A DNA stretch of 45,600 nucleotides from Algoriphagus sp. (lineage in GTDB: Bacteria > Bacteroidota > Bacteroidia > Cytophagales > Cyclobacteriaceae): the NCBI GenBank assembly GCA_029945945.1, contig JAQSDM010000003.1, positions 5,192-50,791 of the forward strand. Direction: 5' to 3'. Position 1 is the first letter of the stretch. Every line of letters starts with the position of its first letter. The notes under the pieces were generated by a model, which did no database searches, was not told the DNA's origin, and saw nothing but the letters and a program-made list of their open reading frames with translations. A program made the translations under genes and the position numbers. Shown in pieces: positions 9,046 to 16,108 of this stretch.

Positions 9046-9242
9046 TTTTATCCAAATATCATCATTGCTTTTAAGCCTATTTCGTGTTTTATTTTGCTTA
9101 ATTTCTAGTAATTTCTAAATTTTAGTATTTAGGTATACCCTACCTGCTGAAAGTTCTTTTTTGAGACATTCTATTAAGTTTAAATGAAACATAATGCATC
9201 GTTCAAAGCCAAATTGGGATTAAAGGTACTTACCTTAAGGAT

Positions 9243-10286
9243 ATGGAAAACACGGATAGTATTTTAAATGAATATGATAAAAGAAAATCTGATTATCAAT
9301 CAGTTGGTGAGGAAATTAAATTTCTACTTGAAAAGGCTTTAAAAAAGTCCTCCTTGAAGTATTTACCAATTCTAGAAAGACTTAAGGATAGGAAAAGTCT
9401 CGAAAGGAAAATTCAAGGTAAAGAGTATCAAAACCTTTTGGAATTAACCGATATTTATGGCATAAGAGTAGTTGTTTTTCAAAACAAAGATATAGATTCA
9501 GTCACGGAAATAATAAAAGAGAATTTTAATTTTGATGAAAAAAATAGTGAAGATAAGAGACTAAAAACTCCTACTGAGTTTGGATATAATTCTGTACATT
9601 CAATAGTTAGTTTGTTGCTTAATCAAAATCGAAATGTTAATTCCGAGATTAAAGTGGAAATTCAAGTCAGGACTGTTTTACAACATGCATGGGCCGAATT
9701 TTCACATGAATTAGGATATAAAAATCCAAATAATGTTCCATCTGAATTTTTAAGAAGTATAAATAGAATTTCGGCTCTATTAGAAGTTGGGGATACTGAG
9801 TTTGAAAGATTAAAAAGTGAAAATAAAAAATATATAAGAAAAATTGGTAAAGATATTAGAGAGGGTAACAAAGTTGAAATAAATCAACCTTCTTTGAAAT
9901 CATTTTTAAACAATAATGAGTATTTAAATAAAGCCATTTCTGGACTTAAAAAAGATTATAATATTAGATTTGTTGATACAAATGCTAATTATACTGAAAT
10001 TATTGATCGACTTGAATTGCTGGGTGTAATGGATTTAAATTATTTAGAGAAATTTTTAGAAAAGAATTCATCCCATTTTTTCAAATTTGTAAAGTTGTTT
10101 TTTGAAAAAAGAACTAAAATAAGTAAGGTTACTACTTTAGCGTCCAATTCACCTTTGTTTTATTTATGCCATTTTATGGCCGCAACAAAGGGGAGTCATT
10201 TTTTTCAAAACAGTTATTATTCATATAGCAAATATCAAATTATTACTCCAATTAATTTGTTTGATGTGTTTGAAGAGAGTAAATAG
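9243..10286 (+). CDS. RelA/SpoT-domain nucleotide (pyro)phosphokinase with C-terminal extension
   Basis: The N-terminal ~200 residues carry the synthetase signatures of RelA/SpoT proteins: R-x-K with a following Ser (ERLKDRKSLERKI), D-x-x-G-x-R (LTDIYGIRVVVF), a D in the following helix (NKDID), G-Y-x-S-x-H (EFGYNSVHSI) and the catalytic E-x-Q-x-R-T (VEIQVRTVLQHAWAEFSHEL). All appear intact, so alarmone-type pyrophosphate transfer from ATP is plausible. No HD hydrolase domain is present. About 130 further residues, rich in Lys, Asn, Phe and Tyr, match nothing I recognise. Typical small alarmone synthetases are 200-260 aa, so this 347-aa protein is extended, as some toxic synthetases (toxSAS) are. 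The gene is markedly AT-rich against its neighbours, suggesting recent transfer. The substrate (GDP/GTP, ATP or tRNA) cannot be determined. Confidence 0.85.
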   Translation: MENTDSILNEYDKRKSDYQSVGEEIKFLLEKALKKSSLKYLPILERLKDRKSLERKIQGKEYQNLLELTDIYGIRVVVFQNKDIDSVTEIIKENFNFDEKNSEDKRLKTPTEFGYNSVHSIVSLLLNQNRNVNSEIKVEIQVRTVLQHAWAEFSHELGYKNPNNVPSEFLRSINRISALLEVGDTEFERLKSENKKYIRKIGKDIREGNKVEINQPSLKSFLNNNEYLNKAISGLKKDYNIRFVDTNANYTEIIDRLELLGVMDLNYLEKFLEKNSSHFFKFVKLFFEKRTKISKVTTLASNSPLFYLCHFMAATKGSHFFQNSYYSYSKYQIITPINLFDVFEESK

Positions 10287-10308
10287 ATATTTGACCCTCG
10301 GGACCGCT

Positions 10309-10331
10309 GGGTGTAGTTTGCAACTACACCC
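10309..10331. repeat. REP-like perfect palindrome
   Basis: A perfect 10-bp inverted repeat (arms 10309-10318 and 10322-10331) surrounds a 3-base loop. The core GTAGTTTGCAACTAC is nearly repeated 90 bp further on, at 10417-10431. Short palindromes of this kind resemble REP elements mobilised by Y1-type (RAYT) transposases, but no such transposase is in the window. It lacks a U-run, though it could still stop transcription from the RelA/SpoT-like gene 23 bp upstream. Confidence 0.6.
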
Positions 10332-10416
10332 TAATATTCTAACCAATATTTTATTGGCTTAAGTTGCTCAGGTTGGTAATTTAGAACGAATTACAAATTT
10401 AAATTGATATAAAGGG

Positions 10417-10431
10417 GTAGTTTCAAACTAC
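10417..10431. repeat. Second REP-like palindrome
   Basis: GTAGTTT and AAACTAC flank a single C. It shares its core with the palindrome at 10309-10331. The spacing and shared core suggest two copies of one repeated element in this junction. Confidence 0.5.
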
Positions 10432-10456
10432 GGCTAGGCCAGCGCTCATGTGGTAA

Positions 10457-10522
10457 CTGATTGAGAAAAGAGTGGAGGCAGTCTACGCCCAGAGAGGGCA
10501 ACTGAAATTGATCAGGAACTAA
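10457..10522 (+). pseudogene. Remnant of a T9SS protein C-terminus
   Basis: After an in-frame stop (TAA at 10454) this frame reads LIEKRVEAVYAQRGQLKLIRN and then TAA at 10520-10522. The last seven residues are identical to the end of the adhesin at 4757, and 21 bp are identical at DNA level. There is no start codon or upstream open frame, so at most it is the tail of a deleted or displaced T9SS gene. The alternative is a repeated DNA element that happens to encode the tail. Confidence 0.5.
10498..10518 (+). repeat. 21-bp direct repeat, right copy
   Basis: This is identical to 4733-4753 and in the same coding frame relative to a following TAA. A looser match (CTGAAATT and ATCAGGAA with one changed junction) occurs near 10633-10651. 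Confidence 0.75.
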
Positions 10523-10542
10523 GATTTCTTGATTTTGAATAT

Positions 10543-10572
10543 AAGAGCAGTGAATATCTCGGCTCTTTTTTT
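10543..10572 (+). terminator. Rho-independent terminator
   Basis: AGAGC at the left pairs with GCTCT at the right around a ~13-base loop, followed by a run of ten T. It lies 21 bp after the TAA of the T9SS tail fragment, as expected for the terminator of that lost gene on the plus strand. Confidence 0.65.
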
Positions 10573-10735
10573 TTTCAGAATATTTCAAAAATTTTAAATA
10601 CTATTATTTCTCCGAAACCACTTGGTTGGTAGCTGAAATTCAATCAGGAAGATTCATTTTGTCCCAATAATAACTATCAGAATCCTCTATGAAGAAATAT
10701 GAATTTCTGTAAAATAGCTTGTTGACAAGTTTGAT

Positions 10736-13700
10736 TTACTCCTCTTCTCTCCTCTTTGGAGGCTTTGGCTGTCCCAATCCAACACTGCCTTTGATCCCCG
10801 AAAAAGTAGCTTTCAGCCAGGTTCCAAACACAAACTTGGATTGATCCCGCTCAAAGTAAATAGAGGAGTTCACCCTGTTATTCATAAAACTTCTAGGGTT
10901 ACTGTTTTTGGCAAGGGTGTTTGCTAAAAAGGTATAGAGGCCTAGTCTACCTTTGCCCTTCTCCAAGGTCAATGAATCCAAAAATTCAATTTTTAAGTCT
11001 TCGTAAAAAAAGTCCATATCGCCGATCGCTTCATTTTCATCCATTCTGAATTTCCACTTTCCATCTGTAATCCGCCCCTCCAGTATTCTGATAAAAGTCC
11101 CGGTAGATAAAAAACTATTGACTAATCTCAAATCAAATTTATCCATTGCGATATTCACGTCCATTGGATAGGGCTTTTCATAGAACATCTCACCGTTCAG
11201 AACTACTCCCCCTTCTCCCATCAATTTGGCCGTAGCTGAGATTCTACTGGATGAAACAGGATAAGGGGCTCCCTCTTTTACCAAATAGAACGGAGCCAGT
11301 GAAACATCAAGATCCTGAAAGGAAATCGATCCCGGAAGCAGAGATTTCGGACCAAATTCCTTGTACCGAACGATCCCATCGCTGATAACAACAGAATCTA
11401 ATTCCAGGTATCCCGAAGCATTTTGCATCATTTCCTGAGGCATCGGTTTGATCACTCCCTCTTTCACCGGAAGTCGCTTATCCCGGAATACCCCTAAATC
11501 AAGTTTATCCAATTTGAGCGCATGAGCCCTTACTTTTTTGTCTGTCAAAAATGCTTCGATATCCAACTCCTCGATCGTCACTTTTTCCACGGAAGCATCA
11601 ATCGCATCGGACTGGTAGCCAATCTTTCTCAAATAGTCGAATTGGCCTATTGTAGGTCCAAACTTTACCTTTTCCAGAACTACATTTCGATTCAGATAGC
11701 TGATTTTTCCAATCGAAAGTTTATTCAGACTGTCTTTTGTGTAAATATGATAATCACTCAGGGAAAGGTTCAGGTCCTTTTGAAACAGCAACTTCGGATC
11801 TGGCTTTTTCCCTTTGGCCAATAAATCGAAGTTCAAATCTCCTACTTCAAAGTTGACTCCCTGGAAATCGAGTTGGGGAACAGGACCTGTTTCTTTATTG
11901 TGGACAGTAAATTTTCCATTTTGAATCAGGACATCCTGAAGCATCAGAGAATTCACAAATGCACCCTTCTTAGTTGTCTTTGAGGTAGATTTCTCCGTTG
12001 ATGTTTTCTCAGAATCGAGGTAAATATTGAAGGTTGGGTTGGAAAGCCTGACTTGAGAAAGGTCAAATATTCCGGTCTCCTGGATTTCTTTAAGTTTGTT
12101 ATTCTGGATACCCAATTGGTCAATTGATGCTTCAACAATGAGCGATCCGGGGCTTCCCGTTTTGGTTTTCGGGATAATCTTCACATCCGAAAAGAGCGTT
12201 TCATTGATGAGATTGTCAAAAGCCAAATTGGAAAACTGGATGGTATGAATACTATCAGGCAGGGCAAATGAAAAATCCTCGAGGTTTAGGTTAATGCTTT
12301 TATAAAGTTCAGAAAGGTTGTCTATCCCTCTGTTGGTAGCTGAGTCAAGGTAGAGCTCTTTGACAAGCAAATCGAAATCGGTCTGGATTGATTGGACATC
12401 TTTTTCCCCAAATCTATAATTGACTTTAAGTTTTGAATCCCCAAGTTTTAACTGATCAATTTTTAAGGTCTCTATCGTTTTCCTGATTGCCAGTCTGGAG
12501 GTGGAATCGGTTTTAGGTTTCGCAGTTTTATCTTCTTTTTTAAACTCAGGATTGATTTCCAAGTTAATCATTCCTCCGATTACATTAAACTCCTCCAGGA
12601 TCAGTTCATTCTCAAAAAGGAACGTTTCAATGTCTATCCCATCTAACGAAACACTTGGCATGGACAGAGAAAGCGCAATTTTACTGTTCAAACCAGGTCC
12701 CGGTGAAAGAACTAAGTTGTCTATTTTGAGGGATTGATCCAGAGAATTGAAGGTAAGTCCGTCAGTCTCGACAAGATAATTCCCCCCGGCCAAACTGAAT
12801 GAATAATTATCTAAACTCAGGTCTATTTCTTCAGAGAAAAATGTTCTTTTCTTCACATAAACACGATCTTTCTCCACCAAAAACCCCCGAAGGATCAGTG
12901 AGAAATTGTCTTCATTGAATGATATATTCTCCTTACCGGAAAAGTTGCGATACTGGATTTTTCCATCATTGAAATTCAATGAATCTATTTGAATATAGCT
13001 GAAATAAGAAGTAAGCAAAGCCTCAAACTCCTTAGAAGATTCTAATTGGTCTTGCGGGTTGCCCCCGGACAACTTTCCTTTCCTATAGGTGCTAAAAGAC
13101 AACTCAGGATTTGGAATCGAAATTTGCTTTATGATAAGTTTCTGGTCAACGATCGCAGCATGTAAGTCAATCCCCTCCGCACGAAATTTGGGGATTTTCA
13201 AATCTATGGTAGACGATTTTCCATACGCATCTAAGGTGCCTTGGATCTGTCCCTGGTTTTCAGGACGGAGGACAAAGCCGGTGATTTCTACCAATGAGTT
13301 TTTGGAGTCTATCAGAACCCTATCGGCTAAGAATTCATGAAGATTATCCCTCAGTTTCAACCTGTATTTATCCAGGCTGAGTACAATCTCATCTGCCAGC
13401 AAAAATTCATTAAACGTTTTGGTGGATACCCCGGGCTGCAAAAATATATTTTCAAGGAGTAAACTGAATTTTTCAAATTCAATGTCATTACTCCTTACGC
13501 CAGCCTCGTCTTTAAACTGAACTACTCCATTCTGCAAGTCAAATCTTTTGATAGCGACACTCGTCAAAAGTCCCTTCATCAAATCAGTTGTGGAAGATTT
13601 TCCTCCCGCATTTTCTGCCTTCTTCAGCTCAGTAAACTCAATTTGAGGGGAAAGAAGCTTCATTTCTTCTATTTCGAGAATTCCTTCATTGTAAAGCTTT

Positions 13701-15121
13701 TTTAGATTTACCCCTTCCAAAGAGAATTCAGGCAAGGATAGTTGAATAAGACTAGGGGGATTTTTAATCAAAATTGACTCTGGTCTTGGTTGAATCGAAA
13801 AATTTTGAATCAGGATTTCATCCTTAAATGAGGAAACCATGACTTTATCTCCTTTCAAAACATGGACTTCATCTGAGAGATAAAGATTTGCATCACTGAT
13901 TTCCATGGAAGCATCCTCTCCATAGAAAAATTGATTTGTTTTTTTTGACTTATCCTCTCCCAGGTAAAACTTGACCATTTTAAAATCAAGGTCCTGGATA
14001 TCAATTCTGTTTTTCAGGGTGTCTAAAAAGTCGTTTTTAATAAATTTTCCATTATTAATCGCCAGTTCTTTGATTTGAATAGATTTGAGAATACCCGCAA
14101 TCAAATCATTCAGATCTCCGGTAGCGGCACTATCCTTTTCAACCTTTTCTTTTTGCTCCACTTTAAACTCCGGTGCCTCAAGAATCAATTCATCAATTTC
14201 GACCTCCGAAGTCATGAACGCCTTATTCAAATCAACATTTCCAACTCGTAATTCCTCCAGATTGACTTCATAATACGATTTACTTTCCCGGGACTTGTCC
14301 GGGGTGAGTTTGAATTCATTTATGTCAATCAACTTATCAAGAGAACTGATAAATACTTCACTGGCACGGATAGAATGGATGCCATCGGGAAGAGGAAAAT
14401 CAACATTTTCCAGGTCAAATTCGAATCCGCGGGCATTGAAAGGGGTTTTCCAGATTTCTTTCGTTGTCCAGTCGATATCTTTGATAACAAGTCTGGTATT
14501 CTCGGCCTTAAGTGAGTTTTGACTTAAGAAATCGAGGAAAAATAAGTCTGCATGACTGATCTCTATTTCTTCGATAAAAAGTGCGTTGAAATTTAATCGG
14601 CTGATACTTTTCTGAATTTCCTCTTCAAGTGCTTTCACAGCAGATTGTTTTTTCCCATCAGGAGCCACTTCTTTTTTTTGATTCTTATCGACAACTACAG
14701 AATCGGCAGTTTCAGGCAAATCCAGTTTTACATCAGGATTGTCAAATTCAATTTTTCCAACGTACAAAACATCGTCAGAAAAGCTATACCACAAGCTTTT
14801 GATAGAAAGTTGGTCTAAAGAAAAATTAAACAAGGCTTGATCTTTCGGAACAATTTTTCCTGGGATGGGAGTCATGATAATTCCATCCAAAAAAATCCCC
14901 CTTCGTAACAGTGAAAAATTAAACCTGTTAAACTCTATGAGATAAATATCTTTGGTCGCCTGGTTAATTTTTCGTTCTGCCCATTTTGATAAAAATATAT
15001 TCGAACCAAAATAGACCAGAAACTCCAAAAAAAGGAGTGTCATAAAAATTATGGTCACCACTTTGATTAGCTTCTTTCTGATGGGATGGGAAGAATGCTT
15101 CTGGTGATGACTCGCAGACAT
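10736..15121 (-). CDS. Giant AsmA/TamB-like membrane-anchored repeat protein
   Basis: The protein has 1461 residues. One N-terminal membrane helix (about residues 18-42) anchors a long beta-rich periplasmic body. A module of about 175-190 residues recurs from about residue 95, with further starts near 284, 458 and 639 and more copies after that. Each has a stretch like LPEFSLEGVNL...LEIEEMKLLSPQIEF, a charged low-complexity linker, then a strand like SIxIxxLxIxNGKxxF and a strand like LxLSLDxYxFxL. The C-terminal part (residues ~1200-1461) resembles AsmA-type ends. Proteins of this superfamily are thought to form long hydrophobic grooves for lipid or outer-membrane component transfer across the periplasm. 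The subfamily is uncertain. The stop is followed by the accessory junction. Upstream is the terminator of a tRNA-like RNA, so the gene has its own promoter. Confidence 0.8.
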   Translation of the reverse strand: MSASHHQKHSSHPIRKKLIKVVTIIFMTLLFLEFLVYFGSNIFLSKWAERKINQATKDIYLIEFNRFNFSLLRRGIFLDGIIMTPIPGKIVPKDQALFNFSLDQLSIKSLWYSFSDDVLYVGKIEFDNPDVKLDLPETADSVVVDKNQKKEVAPDGKKQSAVKALEEEIQKSISRLNFNALFIEEIEISHADLFFLDFLSQNSLKAENTRLVIKDIDWTTKEIWKTPFNARGFEFDLENVDFPLPDGIHSIRASEVFISSLDKLIDINEFKLTPDKSRESKSYYEVNLEELRVGNVDLNKAFMTSEVEIDELILEAPEFKVEQKEKVEKDSAATGDLNDLIAGILKSIQIKELAINNGKFIKNDFLDTLKNRIDIQDLDFKMVKFYLGEDKSKKTNQFFYGEDASMEISDANLYLSDEVHVLKGDKVMVSSFKDEILIQNFSIQPRPESILIKNPPSLIQLSLPEFSLEGVNLKKLYNEGILEIEEMKLLSPQIEFTELKKAENAGGKSSTTDLMKGLLTSVAIKRFDLQNGVVQFKDEAGVRSNDIEFEKFSLLLENIFLQPGVSTKTFNEFLLADEIVLSLDKYRLKLRDNLHEFLADRVLIDSKNSLVEITGFVLRPENQGQIQGTLDAYGKSSTIDLKIPKFRAEGIDLHAAIVDQKLIIKQISIPNPELSFSTYRKGKLSGGNPQDQLESSKEFEALLTSYFSYIQIDSLNFNDGKIQYRNFSGKENISFNEDNFSLILRGFLVEKDRVYVKKRTFFSEEIDLSLDNYSFSLAGGNYLVETDGLTFNSLDQSLKIDNLVLSPGPGLNSKIALSLSMPSVSLDGIDIETFLFENELILEEFNVIGGMINLEINPEFKKEDKTAKPKTDSTSRLAIRKTIETLKIDQLKLGDSKLKVNYRFGEKDVQSIQTDFDLLVKELYLDSATNRGIDNLSELYKSINLNLEDFSFALPDSIHTIQFSNLAFDNLINETLFSDVKIIPKTKTGSPGSLIVEASIDQLGIQNNKLKEIQETGIFDLSQVRLSNPTFNIYLDSEKTSTEKSTSKTTKKGAFVNSLMLQDVLIQNGKFTVHNKETGPVPQLDFQGVNFEVGDLNFDLLAKGKKPDPKLLFQKDLNLSLSDYHIYTKDSLNKLSIGKISYLNRNVVLEKVKFGPTIGQFDYLRKIGYQSDAIDASVEKVTIEELDIEAFLTDKKVRAHALKLDKLDLGVFRDKRLPVKEGVIKPMPQEMMQNASGYLELDSVVISDGIVRYKEFGPKSLLPGSISFQDLDVSLAPFYLVKEGAPYPVSSSRISATAKLMGEGGVVLNGEMFYEKPYPMDVNIAMDKFDLRLVNSFLSTGTFIRILEGRITDGKWKFRMDENEAIGDMDFFYEDLKIEFLDSLTLEKGKGRLGLYTFLANTLAKNSNPRSFMNNRVNSSIYFERDQSKFVFGTWLKATFSGIKGSVGLGQPKPPKRREEE

Positions 15122-15181
15122 AAAATAGTATTTACGCTAAATTAGGTAATTACGCTCTAAAAGCTTGAGTTTCACAAACGC

Positions 15182-15207
15182 AAAAAGCAACACAATGTGT
15201 TGCTTTT
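15182..15207 (-). terminator. Terminator of tRNA-like RNA A
   Basis: A 12-bp perfect stem (15183-15194 with 15196-15207) is followed on the minus strand by a short U-run. It lies four bases beyond the 3' end of tRNA-like RNA A and upstream of the AsmA-like gene, so it separates the two transcripts. Confidence 0.75.
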
Positions 15208-15210
15208 GAG

Positions 15211-15350
15211 CTGTAGGAGAAGGATTCGAACCTCCAAGGGGCAGTTAGGCAATAGTCCGGTTCGTTCTACGCTTTTTCCAGTCCCGATAGATATCGGGTT
15301 CCCCACCCCCGAGACAGGAGGGCTTGTCTGCCAGTTTCAACATCCTACAG
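15211..15350 (-). ncRNA. tRNA-like RNA A, GUC triplet, oversized variable region
   Basis: Read on the minus strand from 15350, the sequence folds as a tRNA: acceptor TGTAGGA with TCCTACA (an eighth C-G pair is possible), U8, a 3-bp D stem TTG/CAA around a Leu-like loop containing GGCAGA, an anticodon stem CCCTC/GGGGG, loop CTGTCTC with U33 and GUC at 34-36, and a T arm GGAGG-TTCGAAT-CCTTC. Between the anticodon arm and T arm are about 70 bases starting TGGGGA and ending in a CCCC-containing segment that can pair with it. The base after the 7-bp acceptor is G, and no CCA is encoded. U37 is abnormal for a decoding tRNA. It has its own promoter-like box and terminator. It could be a diverged tRNA, a non-decoding tRNA mimic or a pseudogene; the paralogue at 15707 argues for function. 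Confidence 0.65.
15283..15298. repeat. Palindrome inside variable region of RNA A
   Basis: CCCGATA and TATCGGG form a perfect 7-bp hairpin with a 2-base loop. It is absent from the paralogous RNA B and largely explains why RNA A is longer. Similar CCCGATA/TATCGGG palindromes are, to my recollection, dispersed in related genomes, which would make it a REP-type insertion. Confidence 0.55.
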
Positions 15351-15386
15351 TGTTGATTTATTCTAAATGTTGCTTTATTCTGTTTT

Positions 15387-15410
15387 CAATCGATTTCGTT
15401 CAATCGATTG
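15387..15410. repeat. Inverted repeat in leader of RNA A
   Basis: CAATCGAT (15387-15394) and ATCGATTG (15403-15410) form a perfect 8-bp hairpin just downstream of the promoter-like box at 15412. It lies near the predicted transcription start of RNA A and could be an operator or a processing signal. Confidence 0.4.
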
Positions 15411-15411
15411 C

Positions 15412-15419
15412 CAAAAATA
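15412..15419 (-). promoter_or_regulatory. Promoter -7 box for RNA A
   Basis: On the minus strand this reads TATTTTTG, an exact match to the Bacteroidota TAnnTTTG element. The -33 region is only T-rich (TTTTA). It lies about 60 bp upstream of the RNA A 5' end. Confidence 0.4.
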
Positions 15420-15643
15420 GGAATACCCTTGGTTTATTAAAATTTTGTTAAAAAATAAATTCATTTTTTACACTTTATTTAATAAAACGGTCTAAATAAT
15501 GAATATTCAGAAATAGAGTCTTCAAAATTGGTCGATTATTTATCAAATCATCAATCTATCCCCATTTTTGATATTGAAAGGATATAATTTTGAGTTTAAT
15601 AGAGTATTCGGAATATAAATTGCCCTTAGTACAGTATGGGCAT

Positions 15644-15672
15644 AAAAAAACCATGAAACAAAATTTCATGGT
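15644..15672 (-). terminator. Terminator of tRNA-like RNA B
   Basis: A 9-bp stem (ACCATGAAA with TTTCATGGT, 15650-15658 and 15664-15672) is followed on the minus strand by seven U residues. It stands 35 bp past the 3' end of RNA B. Confidence 0.8.
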
Positions 15673-15706
15673 CTTAGTCAATTAACAATAAACCCAAAAT
15701 AACCTG

Positions 15707-15832
15707 CTGTAGGAGAAGGATTCGAACCTCCACGGAGTAGTTAGGCAAATTTACGAGCTCGCTAAATGCTTTATCCTATAATCCCCACCCCCGAGACAGG
15801 AGGGCTTGTCTGCCAATTTCAACATCCTACAG
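15707..15832 (-). ncRNA. tRNA-like RNA B, GUC triplet, oversized variable region
   Basis: This is a paralogue of the RNA at 15211-15350. From the 5' end through the anticodon arm and the TGGGGA that follows, about 50 bases differ at only one position (a D-loop C/T). The last 25 bases (T arm plus acceptor) are also identical. In between, the ~56-base variable region is unrelated except for TTGCCTAACT and a pyrimidine segment (CTCC) that can pair with GGGG using one G-U pair. An internal TTTA/TAAA hairpin with CG-rich core is visible. This pattern (fixed tRNA core, free variable region, maintained pairing) suggests selection on the tRNA-like fold. A promoter with both elements lies upstream and a strong terminator downstream. 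Identity and charging are unknown. Confidence 0.65.
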
Positions 15833-15865
15833 TATGTGTGTACTCGTTTAGCTCTTTTGCTTGTA

Positions 15866-15898
15866 CAAATATAGAGACAAGGAGTCTTTAATTGCAAA
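15866..15898 (-). promoter_or_regulatory. Promoter for tRNA-like RNA B
   Basis: On the minus strand a TTTG (15895-15898) and a TATATTTG (15866-15873) are separated by 21 bases. This matches the Bacteroidota -33 TTTG and -7 TAnnTTTG pattern with slightly long spacing. Transcription would begin about 25 bases before the RNA B 5' end, leaving a leader for RNase P-type trimming. Confidence 0.55.
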
Positions 15899-16108
15899 TA
15901 ATTCAATATTTAAACTGAATATTTACAGTATATTTAATGAAATCGATTGAATTATGACGATTTATTAAAAACAGAACCAAAATCATATCTATAATTAATG
16001 ATTTCCTAATTTTGTTGAATATAAATATTGTATTCGTATATAATAAAGGTTTTTATTGAATATTTTTCAACAAATAGGTCTAAATGTTACCGATTCAATC
16101 ATTTTCTC
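15899..16108. other. AT-rich intergenic stretch
   Basis: Very AT-rich DNA lies between the RNA B promoter and the stop of the pseudouridine synthase gene. I see no gene or clear terminator in it. Confidence 0.4.

Larger units (their letters stand above)
10287..10735. other. Junction region with palindromes and T9SS tail fragment
   Basis: This 449-bp gap contains no complete gene. It holds two GTAGTTT...AACTAC palindromes, a fragment whose reading frame ends like a T9SS protein, the right copy of the 21-bp direct repeat, and a hairpin terminator. These are listed separately. The composition is mixed, which suits a recombination junction. Confidence 0.6.

Noticed and set aside
4733..10518. Classical integrative element with attL/attR
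   Set aside because: No integrase or other recombinase gene lies between the repeats, so only a recombination junction is claimed.
10391..10588. Minus-strand 65-codon frame in the junction region
   Set aside because: It reads through the T9SS tail fragment and terminator hairpin in antisense and has no features of a protein.
15211..15350. Ordinary tRNA-Leu, tRNA-Sec or tmRNA
   Set aside because: The triplet GUC, U37, lack of A73 and the 70-base variable region do not fit tRNA-Leu. The D stem has 3 bp rather than the long stem of tRNA-Sec. The RNA is too short and has an anticodon arm, unlike tmRNA.
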